The notes beneath the pieces are model-generated. The model searched no databases. It saw only the letters and a list, made by a program, of their open reading frames with translations, and was not told the DNA's origin. Shown piece by piece: positions 31,833-44,429 of a stretch of DNA of 64,000 nucleotides. Made by a program: the position numbers and the translations under genes. The stretch is taken from the NCBI GenBank assembly GCA_014058105.1, contig JACGCM010002017.1, positions 186,001 through 250,000 of the forward strand, written 5' to 3'. Within the stretch, counting starts at the first letter, position 1. Each line of letters starts with the position of its first letter. This DNA is from Kingdonia uniflora. Taxonomy: Eukaryota > Streptophyta > Magnoliopsida > Ranunculales > Circaeasteraceae.

Positions 31833-33676
31833 ATGATCACAATCGTTCAAGTTGACTACGACGATATTCTCACAACAAGAACTTATATAGAGCGCAAAAG
31901 ATATTATGCATTCATCCTCTCAACATTTCAACAGACATAACAAAAATATATCTCAACAAGGCAACAAATACATAGCGCGATCTACACAGTTCAAAAATAT
32001 ATACTTTCAAATATACTTCATCCCACTCAGCAGAAATTCGATCTACATATCTTCGACCTATTTAATCTTTGGCTAGTTCGAGAATTGTTATACGGTGTCC
32101 TACAACAGTTCATTCAAGCAGTTTCAAACACTTTCAAGACAAGATAAACAAGTTCGAATTTATTATTCAAGACAAACAATTTACAAGGACGAATATTTCA
32201 TTCAGTTCGAAAATCAAGATTACAAGATCTACAGACAGCTATTTCTTTTACAGAACGAAAGACAGCCTATTTTACAAATGACAGTGCAACACTTAAAACA
32301 TAAGCAATGGAAGGCCCAACAGAAGAACTGGAGTACGGCAGAAGACAAAGTTAATCCCACCACTCCTCCGTAGCCCCCACCATCTTCGCAGTCGCCGAAG
32401 ACGAAGGACTACCTCCACCATTACAACACCCAATCCTTCGCAGGATATTGGCAATACTTCACAGACGACACCCCATCTTCTGCCGCCACCGCATCCTCTG
32501 CAAGCATCCGCAGACAGGCCCGACGGTGAGCAGCAAACAAGACCACATAGTGGAATCACCACATTTGCTGATAATCATCCTCTGTCTCCTCTACTTCTTT
32601 CCACGACATCCCATGAAAAGTTGGAGGAACAGGGATTGGAGTTGGCAGAAAAAGACATTGGTCCCCAAAATAACGAGTTTGAAGAATCATCATCTTGTTC
32701 TGAACTCTCTCCTCATAAGCCTGACGGGCGAGTAGTCACCATCCTACTACTTATACACATCTGAACGATTGACTGTTTAAACCAGGGTGAACAATGATAA
32801 CAACTGTTCACCATTTTTTATAGTAGTAGTATTTAAATGCATGCCACCACTTCCAATACAGTCTTTATCACAAGCACACATCTCAAGCAGAACTTTTGGG
32901 AGACCCAACAGTCAAAGCAATTATTCTTCTAAATAAATGGAAGCCATCAATACAGAATTTAACACAAAACGACTGGACTTCTCAACCAACACCACTAGTT
33001 ACACACATTTCTCCTGCTATTGGCTGAGATGGGGCAGTTGTAAGGGCTTATTTATAATCCTCGTACTAAATCCGATATTCGAGCTCACATAGTTCGAATA
33101 ACCAACCAAGGATTGAGGGCAAACAGATTGCAATACAGACTTCCTCATTTACAGTTCGGGGATATTGAAGCAGCCAGTAACATCGCACTACAGAAGATAC
33201 TCAGATATTCATCTACAGTTCGAACATCGTTAGAGATCGTATCTTCACCAACAGTTCGAAGTTACAGCTAAGGTCATCAAGAGATCCATTACAAGATCAA
33301 CAATTATCAGATAGCAAGACGTTACAAGAGACCTCATAAAAGACTCATCAAAACCTGATATTGTAATATTCCTCATTAAAGCAATAACGATTATATTATA
33401 AGACCTATAAATAGGACCAGAAAGCTACAGATTGAGGAGGCTGCTCTGAGACCTTCTAAGAGACATTTTCTACATCTCTCTCTCTCTCTTTGTAATAGCT
33501 AGCAATCTATAAACATCCCTCTCTTTCTAAATCCTCAGGAGAGGTCATAGTTTTTAACCCATTCAAGGGTTTTCCATGCTAAATCTCGTGTTATTTATTT
33601 TCAGTGCTTAGCTAAAATTCTATATTTCAAGGGTGTAAGGCGCTATCTTCGTCCAATACGAAAATAGGCTATTACA
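31833..33676 (+). repeat. Right arm of palindrome including 3' LTR
   Basis: Mirror of the left arm; the LTR part is 33039-33676. A polypurine-like 'gagatggggcag' (33026-33037) immediately precedes the LTR, as expected for the 3' end of the element. Confidence 0.92.
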
Positions 33677-34447
33677 AGGTGCATCACTTTAAGTCTCAAA
33701 CTAAATCTCTAGATCGTGGTGAAGAAACCAAAGTGTCCCAAGTGATCCAAGATACTCAAAATTGGGATAATGTAATCACATAGTGGAAACTGTTCAATTC
33801 TAATAAGCCATGGAGATTTGGGATGAATCAAATGACAAATTCCAACATTATTGAGGAAGCCAATTTGAAAAGTGCATCCACGGTTACTTATCTATAATAA
33901 GAAAGGAATAGGTTTTTATTATTATCGCGTTTCGGCCGTCCAATTCCGAGATGTAAGCGAATTTGGCCGAAAAAACGGGCCTGAGCCGTCGGATCTAAAC
34001 ATTTGTCCGAAAAAATCAATCTCAGCCGTTTATTTACCAAATTGATCTCGAGGGGCTAATATTAGTCAATTAAGCCAACTTAAATGGCAATCCTTAAAAA
34101 ACAAACAAACAAGGCAATCCTTAAAACCAAAAACCCATCTCAGATTTCAGATTTCTCACAATCGTTTGTGCCAATTTTCATCATCATACTCGAACCCCAT
34201 TCTTATTTCCTTCGTCCTCTCACAAGCTCCTACACGGATCGAACTACTCATCTACATCTCCACAACCACATTTTATTGGATCACTGCGAAGGTTTCTCGA
34301 TTCGATTTTCATACAAATATCACGGAAATGAAACACTAGTAGTAGTAATCATCATTCATGGAGACGACCATTTTTTCGATTCTTGGTGTGTTTTGTTCTA
34401 GGTTTTGTAATTAGGTTTGGGCAATTTGGGTTTTAGACGATGATAGT

Positions 34448-34903
34448 GTGAAACATGGGGAGTTTGAGTTTTTATTGGAGACGGTGAAGTTGGGTGTTGG
34501 GGTTGGGGGATTGAAGGATTTGGAAGAAGATGGGTTTAGGGGTGTTAGACAGTTGATTGATGTGACTCCGACGTATAATTGGGCGTTTCAGGGGTATTTT
34601 TTGTGTAGGTTGAGTCAGGTTTTACGGTTAACAAAACCGCCGGTTTTGTGGGTGGTGGAGTATAATGCAGCTTCGATGGAAACTTAAGAGATTTTGAGGA
34701 GAAGTAGGGTTATGTATAGGCATCTTGTGTGTAGGAAGAATTCTACGAATGTGAAGGATAAAGGAGTTCAGCAAAGGAATACTGCGCTTGAGCATATTGG
34801 ACGTCATAAACTAGGCGGGATTGTGTACTTTGCTGACGATGATAATATCTATTCACTTGAGTTGTTTGAGAGCTTGCGAGAAATAAAGTATTTTTCAGTC
34901 TAA
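34448..34903 (+). pseudogene. GT43 glycosyltransferase (IRX9-like) fragment
   Basis: The translation contains [54 protein letters not shown] and [10 protein letters not shown], the core of plant GT43 xylosyltransferase-family proteins that help build the xylan backbone in the Golgi. The DDD metal-binding motif is intact. An in-frame TAA at 34685-34687 splits it and the frame leaves the family after [12 protein letters not shown], so the C-terminal half is missing. About 150 residues remain of the roughly 350-500 of a full protein. It lies in the same orientation as the OPR fragment 600 bp downstream. Confidence 0.8.
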
Positions 34904-35488
34904 ATTCGTAGGATTTTGGTGGGACAATCATGAATCATGGATACCCAAGTCACTGTTGAACTAATTTTGGAGATGGGTTTCAAAATTTACGTACGAGGGC
35001 AAAATGCTATGAGAAAGAGATGTTTATATTTATTGTCGAAGAAGAGGGAGTTTTATTAGATGTATGGAACTTGAGTGATACCAAGAAAACAAGAGCTTTG
35101 TATGGAACTAGACAGAGTCGTAAACTTAACATCTTTGATGTGAAGATGTGAATATTCCTTGACAGTCATTGTAGGTGGAGGTATTCCTATAAGTTGAACC
35201 ACATAAAATCTTTTCTTCTGGTGTATAATTTTAGTACTTTGCTCTCTGTTATTTTTGCGTATCAACATAGGTATTGTTGATCAATTAATGTTTGTTATTC
35301 GCTTAAAGAATATTCTCCACAACAATTAGATAACAGATTGGTGCTATTTCATTCTCATAAGAATCGATACCATAGTTTTGTTCATATGTTTTATCAAAAT
35401 GGTGTGGACTGTGTATTCTGCTAGAAGCATATTGTTACTTTGCTATTTTGCTGCAAACTGATGATATTTTATTTGGGTATTTTTCAGA

Positions 35489-36282
<794 letters not shown>

Positions 36283-36289
36283 TAATTTT

Positions 36290-36553
36290 ACTCTCATTCC
36301 CTTGTCTTCTTCTCCTTTCAAATCCTCTTTTCCCTCTCAGCCAATGCCCCCCAGGAACCCCATCATCTCTGTCTGTTCCTTTGCCTCAATTATTAACCCC
36401 AGGTCTGTTCAAGATGAACACATCCCCAAAGTGAAAATTTCCCAGAAAAATGGTAAGCCTGCCTTTATGTTTTCTCCCCATGATATTTGTCTGGCTGAAG
36501 TTGCCTTCTCTAATACAATGATCCTAAAACTCTGTGTTGCCAACTCTGTATGA
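36290..36553 (+). mobile_element. Possible LINE/DUF4283 leader fragment
   Basis: IPKVKISQKNGKPAFMFSPH followed by LAEVAFSNTMILKLC recalls the start of DUF4283 proteins of plant LINEs. The match is short and there is no continuation. Confidence 0.3.
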
Positions 36554-37528
36554 GATTAGATTTCAAATTGAGAATACTTGGGGTTGAGTGAGATCTCTTT
36601 TTTCTGATTTAATGGATGCTACAAGGATCAAACACGCCTTGGCTCATTGCTTGAGATTTCAGTGCAACAAGGATCAAACAATGAGAATAAAAGATTGGCT
36701 AGTCCTTTGGCTCTGTGCGAATTTGAAGAAATAGTGCAAGCAACTGGTATTATTGGTGTAATGAGCATGAGGGCAGTTGGAGATGTGACAGAATAGAGCA
36801 TTCTCCAATTCTGGATTTGTGGTGCATCATCTTGATAAAGTTTCTTATAATGGCCTTAGTGGGATATGTATGCATATAAGAGGTAAAATTACACAAAGCA
36901 AATGATGCTTCTTTTTGATCCGAGCAAGGGTTTGCTGGCGTATCAAAAGCAAAGGATCAGAATAAAATTGTAATAAGAAAGAAATTAGGGAACTTACGGA
37001 ACTCAGATCTGCTCTTCCAATTTCTTCTCCTCACTCAGTATCCATCAATCAATCTTTCATCCTTCAAGGCTTCAACGTATGGACTCTGGACGTTGGATTA
37101 AAAAATGATTTTAAAATATTCAAGTGTACCCCACAGTCCCACAGTATTTGAGGTTTATGCTTTTATTTATTTATAAAAAGACAGTGAAGGGTTTTTATAT
37201 TTAAAAAATGGTCTCTGATTTTGTTTCATCAGTACCAGGAGGTTTGGTGAGTAATTTTATAGATGAGCACCCATTTATTTGTTTTCTGTGATTTTCAATT
37301 AGGATCAATCATGCCTTTCCTCAAAAAAATAAAAAATAAAAAATAATACAATTCATTTTTTCAGTTTTACTCTACGTATTAAACAATGCACATTCTCTCA
37401 AGATCAATGCAAAGACAAGGAGTTAACCACTTCACTAAAACCTTAAGAATACCAAACAATTCTATAGTGATTTATGTGGATTCAGGTTTCTCGGTCAAGT
37501 AAGATACTTTTAGAAGAATGGCAAGAAT
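36554..37528. other. No gene recognised
   Basis: A/T-rich, with no frame of interest. A run of 'aaaaaataaaaaataaaaaataa' sits near 37325. Confidence 0.4.
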
Positions 37529-37768
37529 TGTCACGACCCCACCCTACGAGCATCGATATTGTCCCCATTTAACCATTGTAGATCGATCTCCTGCAGTGTG
37601 AGATTTTTCTTCCTAAGAAAAGGCATCGGTGATATGTAGAATAAAATTTTAACTTAAAGACCATTCACCTGACAGGATCTTAAGCGATGTGGGACTAAAC
37701 CATTGGTGTTACCATCACCGCTAATGGGCTAGGCGCCTTTCCAATACCCGCTCAGCCGGGGTGTTACA
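37529..37768. repeat. Small solo-LTR or TRIM-like repeat
   Basis: A 240-bp unit from TGTCACGACCCC to GGGGTGTTACA containing 'cgatattgtcccc' and 'gatgtgggactaa', phrases common in short dispersed plant LTR repeats. Flanking pentamers are AGAAT and ATAAT (four of five match). Partly similar wording ('caccgatattgtccccacctta') occurs at 53400. Confidence 0.45.
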
Positions 37769-38239
37769 ATAATTGTTTTATGAGTGCTTCAACTTCCTTC
37801 TTCTTCAGATTAGGGGGTTTAGTGTTATTTGATTTGGTAATGCTATTTGGGACAAAGATGAAATCAGATAATTGGTTGAAGTGGTTTTTGGGAACATTTC
37901 GGTGAAGGTTTTGTATATATGTTATTCTTTAACATTAAGATTTGAGATCTCGGAGATTTTCAAACTCTAGAAATGGTATCGAGAAAGAGAGAGATCGAAA
38001 GAGGAGAAGTTGAAAATCTAAAAGAGAAATTTTGATTGAGATTTGAGTTTGAAAAAAGAGAGTCAAAACTACAAAAAATGACATAGAAAGCTTATTGAAA
38101 GGGAGGAGAAAAGAAAATGAGAGATGGAAGATAAATGAGATTTTTTTTTACGCTTTTACTTTATTGCTATGTAATTTGCAGAGGGATAAGCTCCTACATG
38201 TATGTTTATATTTCCTAGTAATGTCCTTTTAGTTAAGAT

Positions 38240-39314
38240 TGTTAATTATCAAGTCAATGTAATTGTAAAAGTTGTAAAAGGTTTTAATGTCATCCTTTTG
38301 AGTGGATGTGTGATGCAATAATGTAGTGAAAACTCTATTTATCAAGTCAATGTAATTGTGGTAGTTTTTGTAATGTAGTTGATGCTCTATTTATCGAGTT
38401 AGTGTAATTCTTTACGTTTTTGTAATAATATAGTTTAAGCTTGTTATTTATCAAGTCAATGTAATTCTGGACGTTTTTGTAATAATGTAGTATAAGTTTT
38501 TTTATCAAGTCAATGTAATTGTAGTAGTTTTTAAAATGTAGTTGATGTTCTATTTATCAAGTCAGTGTAATTCTGGATTTTTTGTAATAATGTAGTTTAA
38601 GCTCGTTATTTATTAAGTCAATGTAATTTTGGGCGTTTATGTAATAATGTAACGTAAGCTCTATTTATCAAGTCAACGTAATTGCGATAGTTTTTGTAAT
38701 GTAGTTGATGCTCTATTTATCGAGTTAGTGTGATTTTGAACGTTTTTGAAATAATATAGTTTAAGCTTGTTATTTATCAAGTCAATGCAATTCTGGATGT
38801 TTTTGTAATAATATAGTTTAAGCTCGTTATTTATTAAGTCAATGTAATTTTGGGCGTTTATGTAATAATGTAACGTAATTGCTATAGTTTTTGTAATGTA
38901 GTTGATGTTCTATTTCTCAAGTCAGTGTAACTGGACATTTTTGTTATAAGGTAGTTTAAGCGTGTTATTTATTAAGTCAATGTAATTCTGAACATTTTTG
39001 TAATAATGTAGTATAAGCTCTATTTATTAAGTCAATGTAATTGTTTTAGTTTTTGCAATGTAGTTGATGTTCTATTTATCAAGTTAGTGTAATTCTGAAC
39101 ATTTTTTGTACTAATGTAGTTTAAACTTGTTATTTATCATGTCAATGCAATTCTGGACATTTTTGTAATAATGTAGTGTAAGCTCTATTTATCAAGTCAA
39201 TGTAAGTGTGATAGTTTTTGTAATGTAGTTAACGCTCCATTTATCAAGCCAGTGAAATTTTGAATGTTTTTGTAATAATGTAGTGTAAGCTATATTTATT
39301 AAGTCAATGTAATT
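38240..39314. repeat. Tandem array, 51-57-bp monomers, about 18-19 copies
   Basis: Monomers read 'tttatcaagtcaatgtaatt' then a variable 'gtggtagtttttgtaatgtagttgatgctcta' or 'ctggacgtttttgtaataatgtagtttaagctcgtta'. The two versions alternate irregularly, hinting at a higher-order unit of about 105-110 bp. The array ends exactly where the GPX fragment begins. Confidence 0.85.
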
Positions 39315-39815
39315 GTGGACCTAAGCACATACAAGGGGAAGGTTCTGCTGATTGTCAATGTTGCATCACAATGGTATACCATGTTCTCTTTTCACTTCTT
39401 TAGTTTTTTTTTTTGCTTTGAGTTTATTTGTATCTTAGTTAAGCTTTTTTGTTCGTTTTTTATTTTAATTTTTTCTCTAAAGTACTTAATGTAGTATTTA
39501 TCGATTTGGTTGGTACAGCGGATAGATTAATGCGAACTATACGGAGCTGGCTACGCCACATGGAAAGTACAAGGATCAAGGTCTATTGTGGGTTTTGATC
39601 ATGTTCTTTATTTAATTATTTTTCTTGATATAAGATTTTCTATTAGCTATCCGATTATTTATGAAATATATTGATTTCATTTGTTGTGATGTTCAGGTCT
39701 AGAAATACTAGTTTTCCCTTATAATTAGTTTAACAGATAAGAGCCTAGAACTAATGAGCAGATTTTAGAGTTTGCTTGTACCCATTTCAAAACTGAGTAT
39801 CCCATCTTTGATAAG
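39315..39815 (+). pseudogene. Glutathione peroxidase-like fragment, three exons with introns
   Basis: Exons at 39315-39373 (DLSTYKGKVLLIVNVASQ), 39519-39580 (NANYTELATPHGKYKDQG) and 39697-39815 ([22 protein letters not shown]) follow the order of plant GPX, the thioredoxin-dependent peroxidase family. The codon after VASQ, normally the peroxidatic Cys, lies at the exon junction and reads as Trp or is lost. Two stops interrupt exon three (near 39725 and 39740). Upstream and downstream exons are missing. Kept introns indicate a genomic fragment, not a retrocopy. Confidence 0.8.
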
Positions 39816-40824
39816 GTATGTTCAACAAATTCGTTCTAACAGACAATACATTGAGCATCTTGTGTAATAGGGTGACCCAATCTTGTTGCACTTTGAAAAA
39901 AACCCTTTTCCAACAGTAGTTCTATAATTTCTTAACCAATGAAAGTGTTAAGTTTATCTAAGAGTCTCTACACTTAGCGTAATTTTAGCTTTTGACACTT
40001 GCTTATATGTTCCATTTATAAGTGGTAGCACATGCGTTAGGCGTTCCACTTACTGCTTGGGACTCCTATCCACCAAGTGTTATAATATGTAGCATATCTA
40101 ACCTTGGATTATGGCTATTTTGATTTACCCTCATACATTCTTTCCTCGAACATTACCATTCAGCCACACATTAGTGGACCATGTAATATAATACATCAGC
40201 ATTTGGATAATCCTTGATCTGTGCAGTTTTATCAATGAATACCTATCATTCTTCTCATTTTGATGTATCTACTATGTTATAGTACTTTGATGTAATCACG
40301 AACAAAAAAAGGAATCATGAAACAAAGCTTCATTTTGCATACTTACATTAGGCGAAACTGAGCAGATTCTCTGTAACAAGGAAAGCGAAATGACTTTCTA
40401 TTCCATCCCCTAGACAATGAGATAGAGTACAAGTATACACCTTAGGATTAATGTAGGAGCAATATGAAGCCCACCATTGATGTCCTTTCGCCCAAATTGT
40501 ACCTCGCCCCACAGGACTAAAATTTCTAAGCTTAGTGAATCTTAGCCACTTGGTGTTTGAGCTCCATTTTTATGGATCTTCAGGTGCTATCAAAGTGCCA
40601 CTCACCTAATAATAAGAAGATTGTTTTCAAAGCTACTTCAATTTTCTCCCCTACTTATAGATATTGCTTGTGTTTACAGAGAATAAGTGGAATAAAATGC
40701 AAGAACAACTGCAGTGGCCAAGGCATTTATAACCAGGAGTAATGACAATTAATACAGGTGCTTTCATGGATTCACTGGTCAATATGAGCTATTGTTCTTC
40801 ATCTTCAGCAGATTCTTGTGTTCC
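39816..40824. other. No gene recognised
   Basis: A/T-rich sequence between the GPX fragment and the 40.8-kb LTR element. The missing downstream GPX exons were looked for and not found. Confidence 0.4.
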
Positions 40825-40829
40825 ACGAC

Positions 40830-41640
40830 TGTGACGGCCTACCGAACGATGGCCAAATCCACCTGAGCGTTTTGAGATTTGACATTGGATATATGTTCTC
40901 TATATCCTAATATAGCTGCACGTCAAGTTTTGTCGAAAACAGATTCGGTTAAGGGGGCGAAAAGGTCCAGTAGGCTTCGTCTCCAGTTTTAACGTTTCCT
41001 TTGGGAATTTAACTATTTACTTAGTAGCTATATTAAGGAGGAACCTTGGTCCAATCCTTCCTATGACTAAAAGAGCTTTAATGCTTGGTCATCAAGGACC
41101 CCGGCTCATGGGCTATCTACAAGGGATAGTCATGAGTTCTCCTAGGCCTAGGGAAGGCCAGGGACATTGCCTTGCAATGCGGTCCACTTTTCTAGAGAGG
41201 GCTGTATATGGCACCGCAATGCCCCACAGGCTATCCGAGACGCACCAACCCTATAAATGGACTCTGTAACTAGTCCTGGCTCGTCGTCCCTTGAGATATG
41301 CATGTCCCATATCTGGAACTCGGCATATTGAGCTACCCTGATCCGCTACCGGATAGGTGTACTTTCCGTACCTCGTGCGCGTCACGAGAGATTATGCTGT
41401 AAGGATTATTGAGGGAACCTTCAGCGTTGTTGCCTATTTCGAATACATATTCGATGACCCCTCACGAGTATCCAGGATTATCCGGATGTCGCTCTAACAT
41501 CCGTGGGTTATATTCTATTGGCGCACCGCTTCCGTGAAGATGGCTGGTACGCGCCGATGGCACGTGCGTGTATGCCGCACGGTCCCTTATTCTGCTGTGC
41601 TCCGGGCACTGTAGAGGCAGACCCGGGTTGGGCCGTGATA
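40830..41640 (+). repeat. 5' LTR (811 bp)
   Basis: Single-copy version of the LTR. A TATA box 'tataaat' lies at 41252-41258, about 390 bp before the LTR end. Confidence 0.9.
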
Positions 41641-44429
41641 GATGGTATCAGAGCAAGAATAACTTGTTAAAGCTTAACTCTCGAGTTGTTATAGCGTAGA
41701 TGGATTGTGCCTACGTCTCTCAGAATTGGTCTTGAGTTGGGCCGAGTTATCAGATCTTGTTAGAATAGATCTTTGTGATGGTTCCCGAGTTGGAAATGCT
41801 GGATATCTAGATATCTAGTTGTCAGTTATGATCTTCAAAGCCGTAGTTACTCCGTACAGATGATCCAAGCACCGCTGTGAACGCTTGTAGAGCGAGTTGC
41901 TTACATGTTGGTTGATATTGGAAGCAGGATGAAGGCTTCATATCCGAGCGCGAGATTGCTCAAGTTAAGTATGCTTTGGACAATGACGCTAAGAGGAGGA
42001 TTGATATTTGAGTTGGACGCGATGATCTATATCGTTGGTTGTCTCTAAAAAGCTGGTCAGCGTAGCAGATGTTCTATGAAGAATAGTAATAGGGCGATCT
42101 AGCAGGTTGTTATTATATTCGGTCCGCATACGCACTGCGAAGTTTAGTAACAGTTGTGATCAAGGACGATGCCACTCAGTAGAGATCGATATAGTCAGTG
42201 TCAGTTGCCGAGTACTTTCGTGTGGAAGCCGCGAAGCTTAGTTTGGTTAGAATTCCTTAGTGTCTACAGAAGATTAAAGAAGAATCCTGGTGGATACTCG
42301 TCTTGATTGTCATGAGTTGGACAGAGACGTTCTGGAGGCGAATGCCAAGAGCCAATATTAAAATGGCAAGAAGTAATAGATGAAGACATGGTTTGGGTCC
42401 CGAGTTTGCATACAGTGATATCGTCAGGTAGACGTCGAGGGCAGAGTTTCTCATTGTTACGTGACATGAACCACGCTTCCCCAAGTTGGGTTGTCGCTTG
42501 TCGGTAGTTGGTCCCTAGTTACACAGGACACTGCTTTACTCACTCAAAGAAGGCAAGTTGCCGAGTGATGCTTGTTCTCTGGCTCTGTAGTAGAGTTTGA
42601 AGTTTGTTGGCGTTTGAGTGCTCTAGCCGAGTTGATCCATGTTGTTCCACAAGATGGTCCTGGGTCATTTTAAGCTCACAGATGGGTAAAGACTCACGTT
42701 TATGAAGGTTAGTAAGTTACGTGGTTGTCGCAGAATATAGTTGAGCTACAGTCAGCTGTGTGGGTTACTTCAGACATGATCTCAGATAGAAGAATGCTCT
42801 AGGATATAAGATCCTGAGCAAAATTAGATGTTAGTTTTCCAATTCCTTATTACTTGGTGGTTGGCAATAGGGATAGAGTTCCCACACCCATGTTTGTATT
42901 GATAAAGTGTCTTTTGAAGACCACATCTCAGTGACCGGTAAGAGTTGGCTGCATTTGTAAAAGCTAGTTCAGAGACAGAGAATGGCTACGCTTCAGTTTA
43001 AAGGTGATTACGACAGTATGAATGTTGGTCTCCGCGAGTTTGATAGCAGTTGGACATGGCAAGCCAATGAGCTCAGGGCGATAGGTGCAGTGACAGTATC
43101 TTGTTCCCAAGTTCCCCAAGTACTCAGGTTTGAGTAGGGATGAAGAGATGGAGAAACGGTTTAGCAGTCAGTCAGTTATATGTCACAGCTTTGTTCTCGA
43201 CGTGGACGTCGAGCTTATTGAGTGTGGGAAGAGTTATAAGTTGTGATACAGATGTACGCTGGTTCTAGCAAGGGTCATTACCACCGAAGTTTGGCAAGTA
43301 CAGATGCCAGTATTAAGTCCTCCTTGGAGAGTGAGGCAGATTAGGGTCCTCTAAAGTTAAGAGACCTTGGTGACGCTGGAGTAGCGATCGCCCTTCCTGC
43401 AGCCAAGTTAGGTGCAGATGCCATCTATTGTTACATTGGTTAGATGATGGGATACTACGAAGTGGTAGAGCAGAACGTGGCTATACAGATAGATGTCTCA
43501 TGAGTTTTGCAAGTTCACATAGGACGCCTTTATGGCGGACCTCAATGGTTAGCTGACAGTAGGAATTAGAGTACCTGCATCTTGATAGGCTACCTCGTGG
43601 TTATGTTGGCGGTAGGACAAGTGTGTCCGCCCTTGCTGAGAGTATGCTACCTTCTAGGAGCTACCCTCCCTCGCCCAAGTGAACAATGAGTACCAGTTCA
43701 GTTCTATACTGGTAAGGCTAGAGTGCCGCAACTTGATGTTGTGTCCCAGATGTTCTGTAAGAAGGGCGGACATGGTTTGAAGACCTTTGCAGAGTTAATT
43801 GAAAGGCAGTCAGACAGTTTCAGTGTGCGGCAAGTATTCCGTAGCAGTAATGGAGAGATTATCCCTTGGTTTTTAGCAAACTTGCTCCATACCACTCGCA
43901 GCAGAAGAGTGAAGTTTGAAGCTAAGATTCATAGAAGATTGAAAGAGAGCGCACATTTTTGGATGGGATTGCAGATATCCTCGTCAGGTTGTCCGGAGGA
44001 GATGCCCTAGGTTTTTTGAGTAGAGCGACATTCAATTTGTGTCAGGGGAAAATGCGCTTTGTAGTAGGATGCAACGCATTTCAGAGGGCGCGATGCTAAA
44101 GAGCACCGCCCATATATTTATCAGAAGGCTAAAGGCGATGGAACAGTATCCAGATGAGAAGGCAGACTCCAGAGTTCGAATAAAGGTTCAGTCACCACGC
44201 ACTTCAGTTGGAAAGGCCAGAGATTACGGTTTAGTCTTGAAGACTAGTTGTCAGCGTGAGACTAGCAGTCGAGCTCAGTATCCGCTAGTACATAAGAAGA
44301 TATAGTACTCTGAACTAAGTGTGGGATAGTTGTTAGTTTCCTGAAGATATAAAAGATTGAATCCTTGTAAGAGCCGTGTGGAAGAAGGTTCTCGACGAGG
44401 ACGTCGGGATTATTTTAAGTGCGGGAGGG

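Larger units (their letters stand above)
28926..33676 (+). mobile_element. Rearranged palindromic LTR retroelement, 5-bp target duplication
   Basis: The outer LTRs (28926-29571 and 33039-33676) are in direct orientation, both starting TGTAAGGGC and ending CTATTACA, and AGGTG flanks the whole unit (28921-28925 and 33677-33681). A primer-binding site 'tttggcgccgtctgtggga' follows the 5' LTR at 29572, then a short gag-like frame. At 30007 the order breaks: an inverted LTR (30007-30625) and 1.2 kb of inverted 3' internal sequence meet their direct counterparts across a 24-nt spacer (31809-31832). No reverse transcriptase, integrase or protease is present, so it is non-autonomous. The primer site is of the Ty3/gypsy type. 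Confidence 0.9.

Noticed and set aside
34084..34401. 105-residue frame upstream of the GT43 fragment
   Set aside because: No similarity to the start of a GT43 protein and no other family was seen; probably chance.
35056..35268. 70-residue minus-strand frame between the GT43 and OPR fragments
   Set aside because: No family motif, and it lies in decayed intron-like sequence.
38240..39314. Regularly spaced repeats that could suggest a CRISPR array
   Set aside because: The units are contiguous, variable tandem monomers without unique spacers, in a plant nuclear context.
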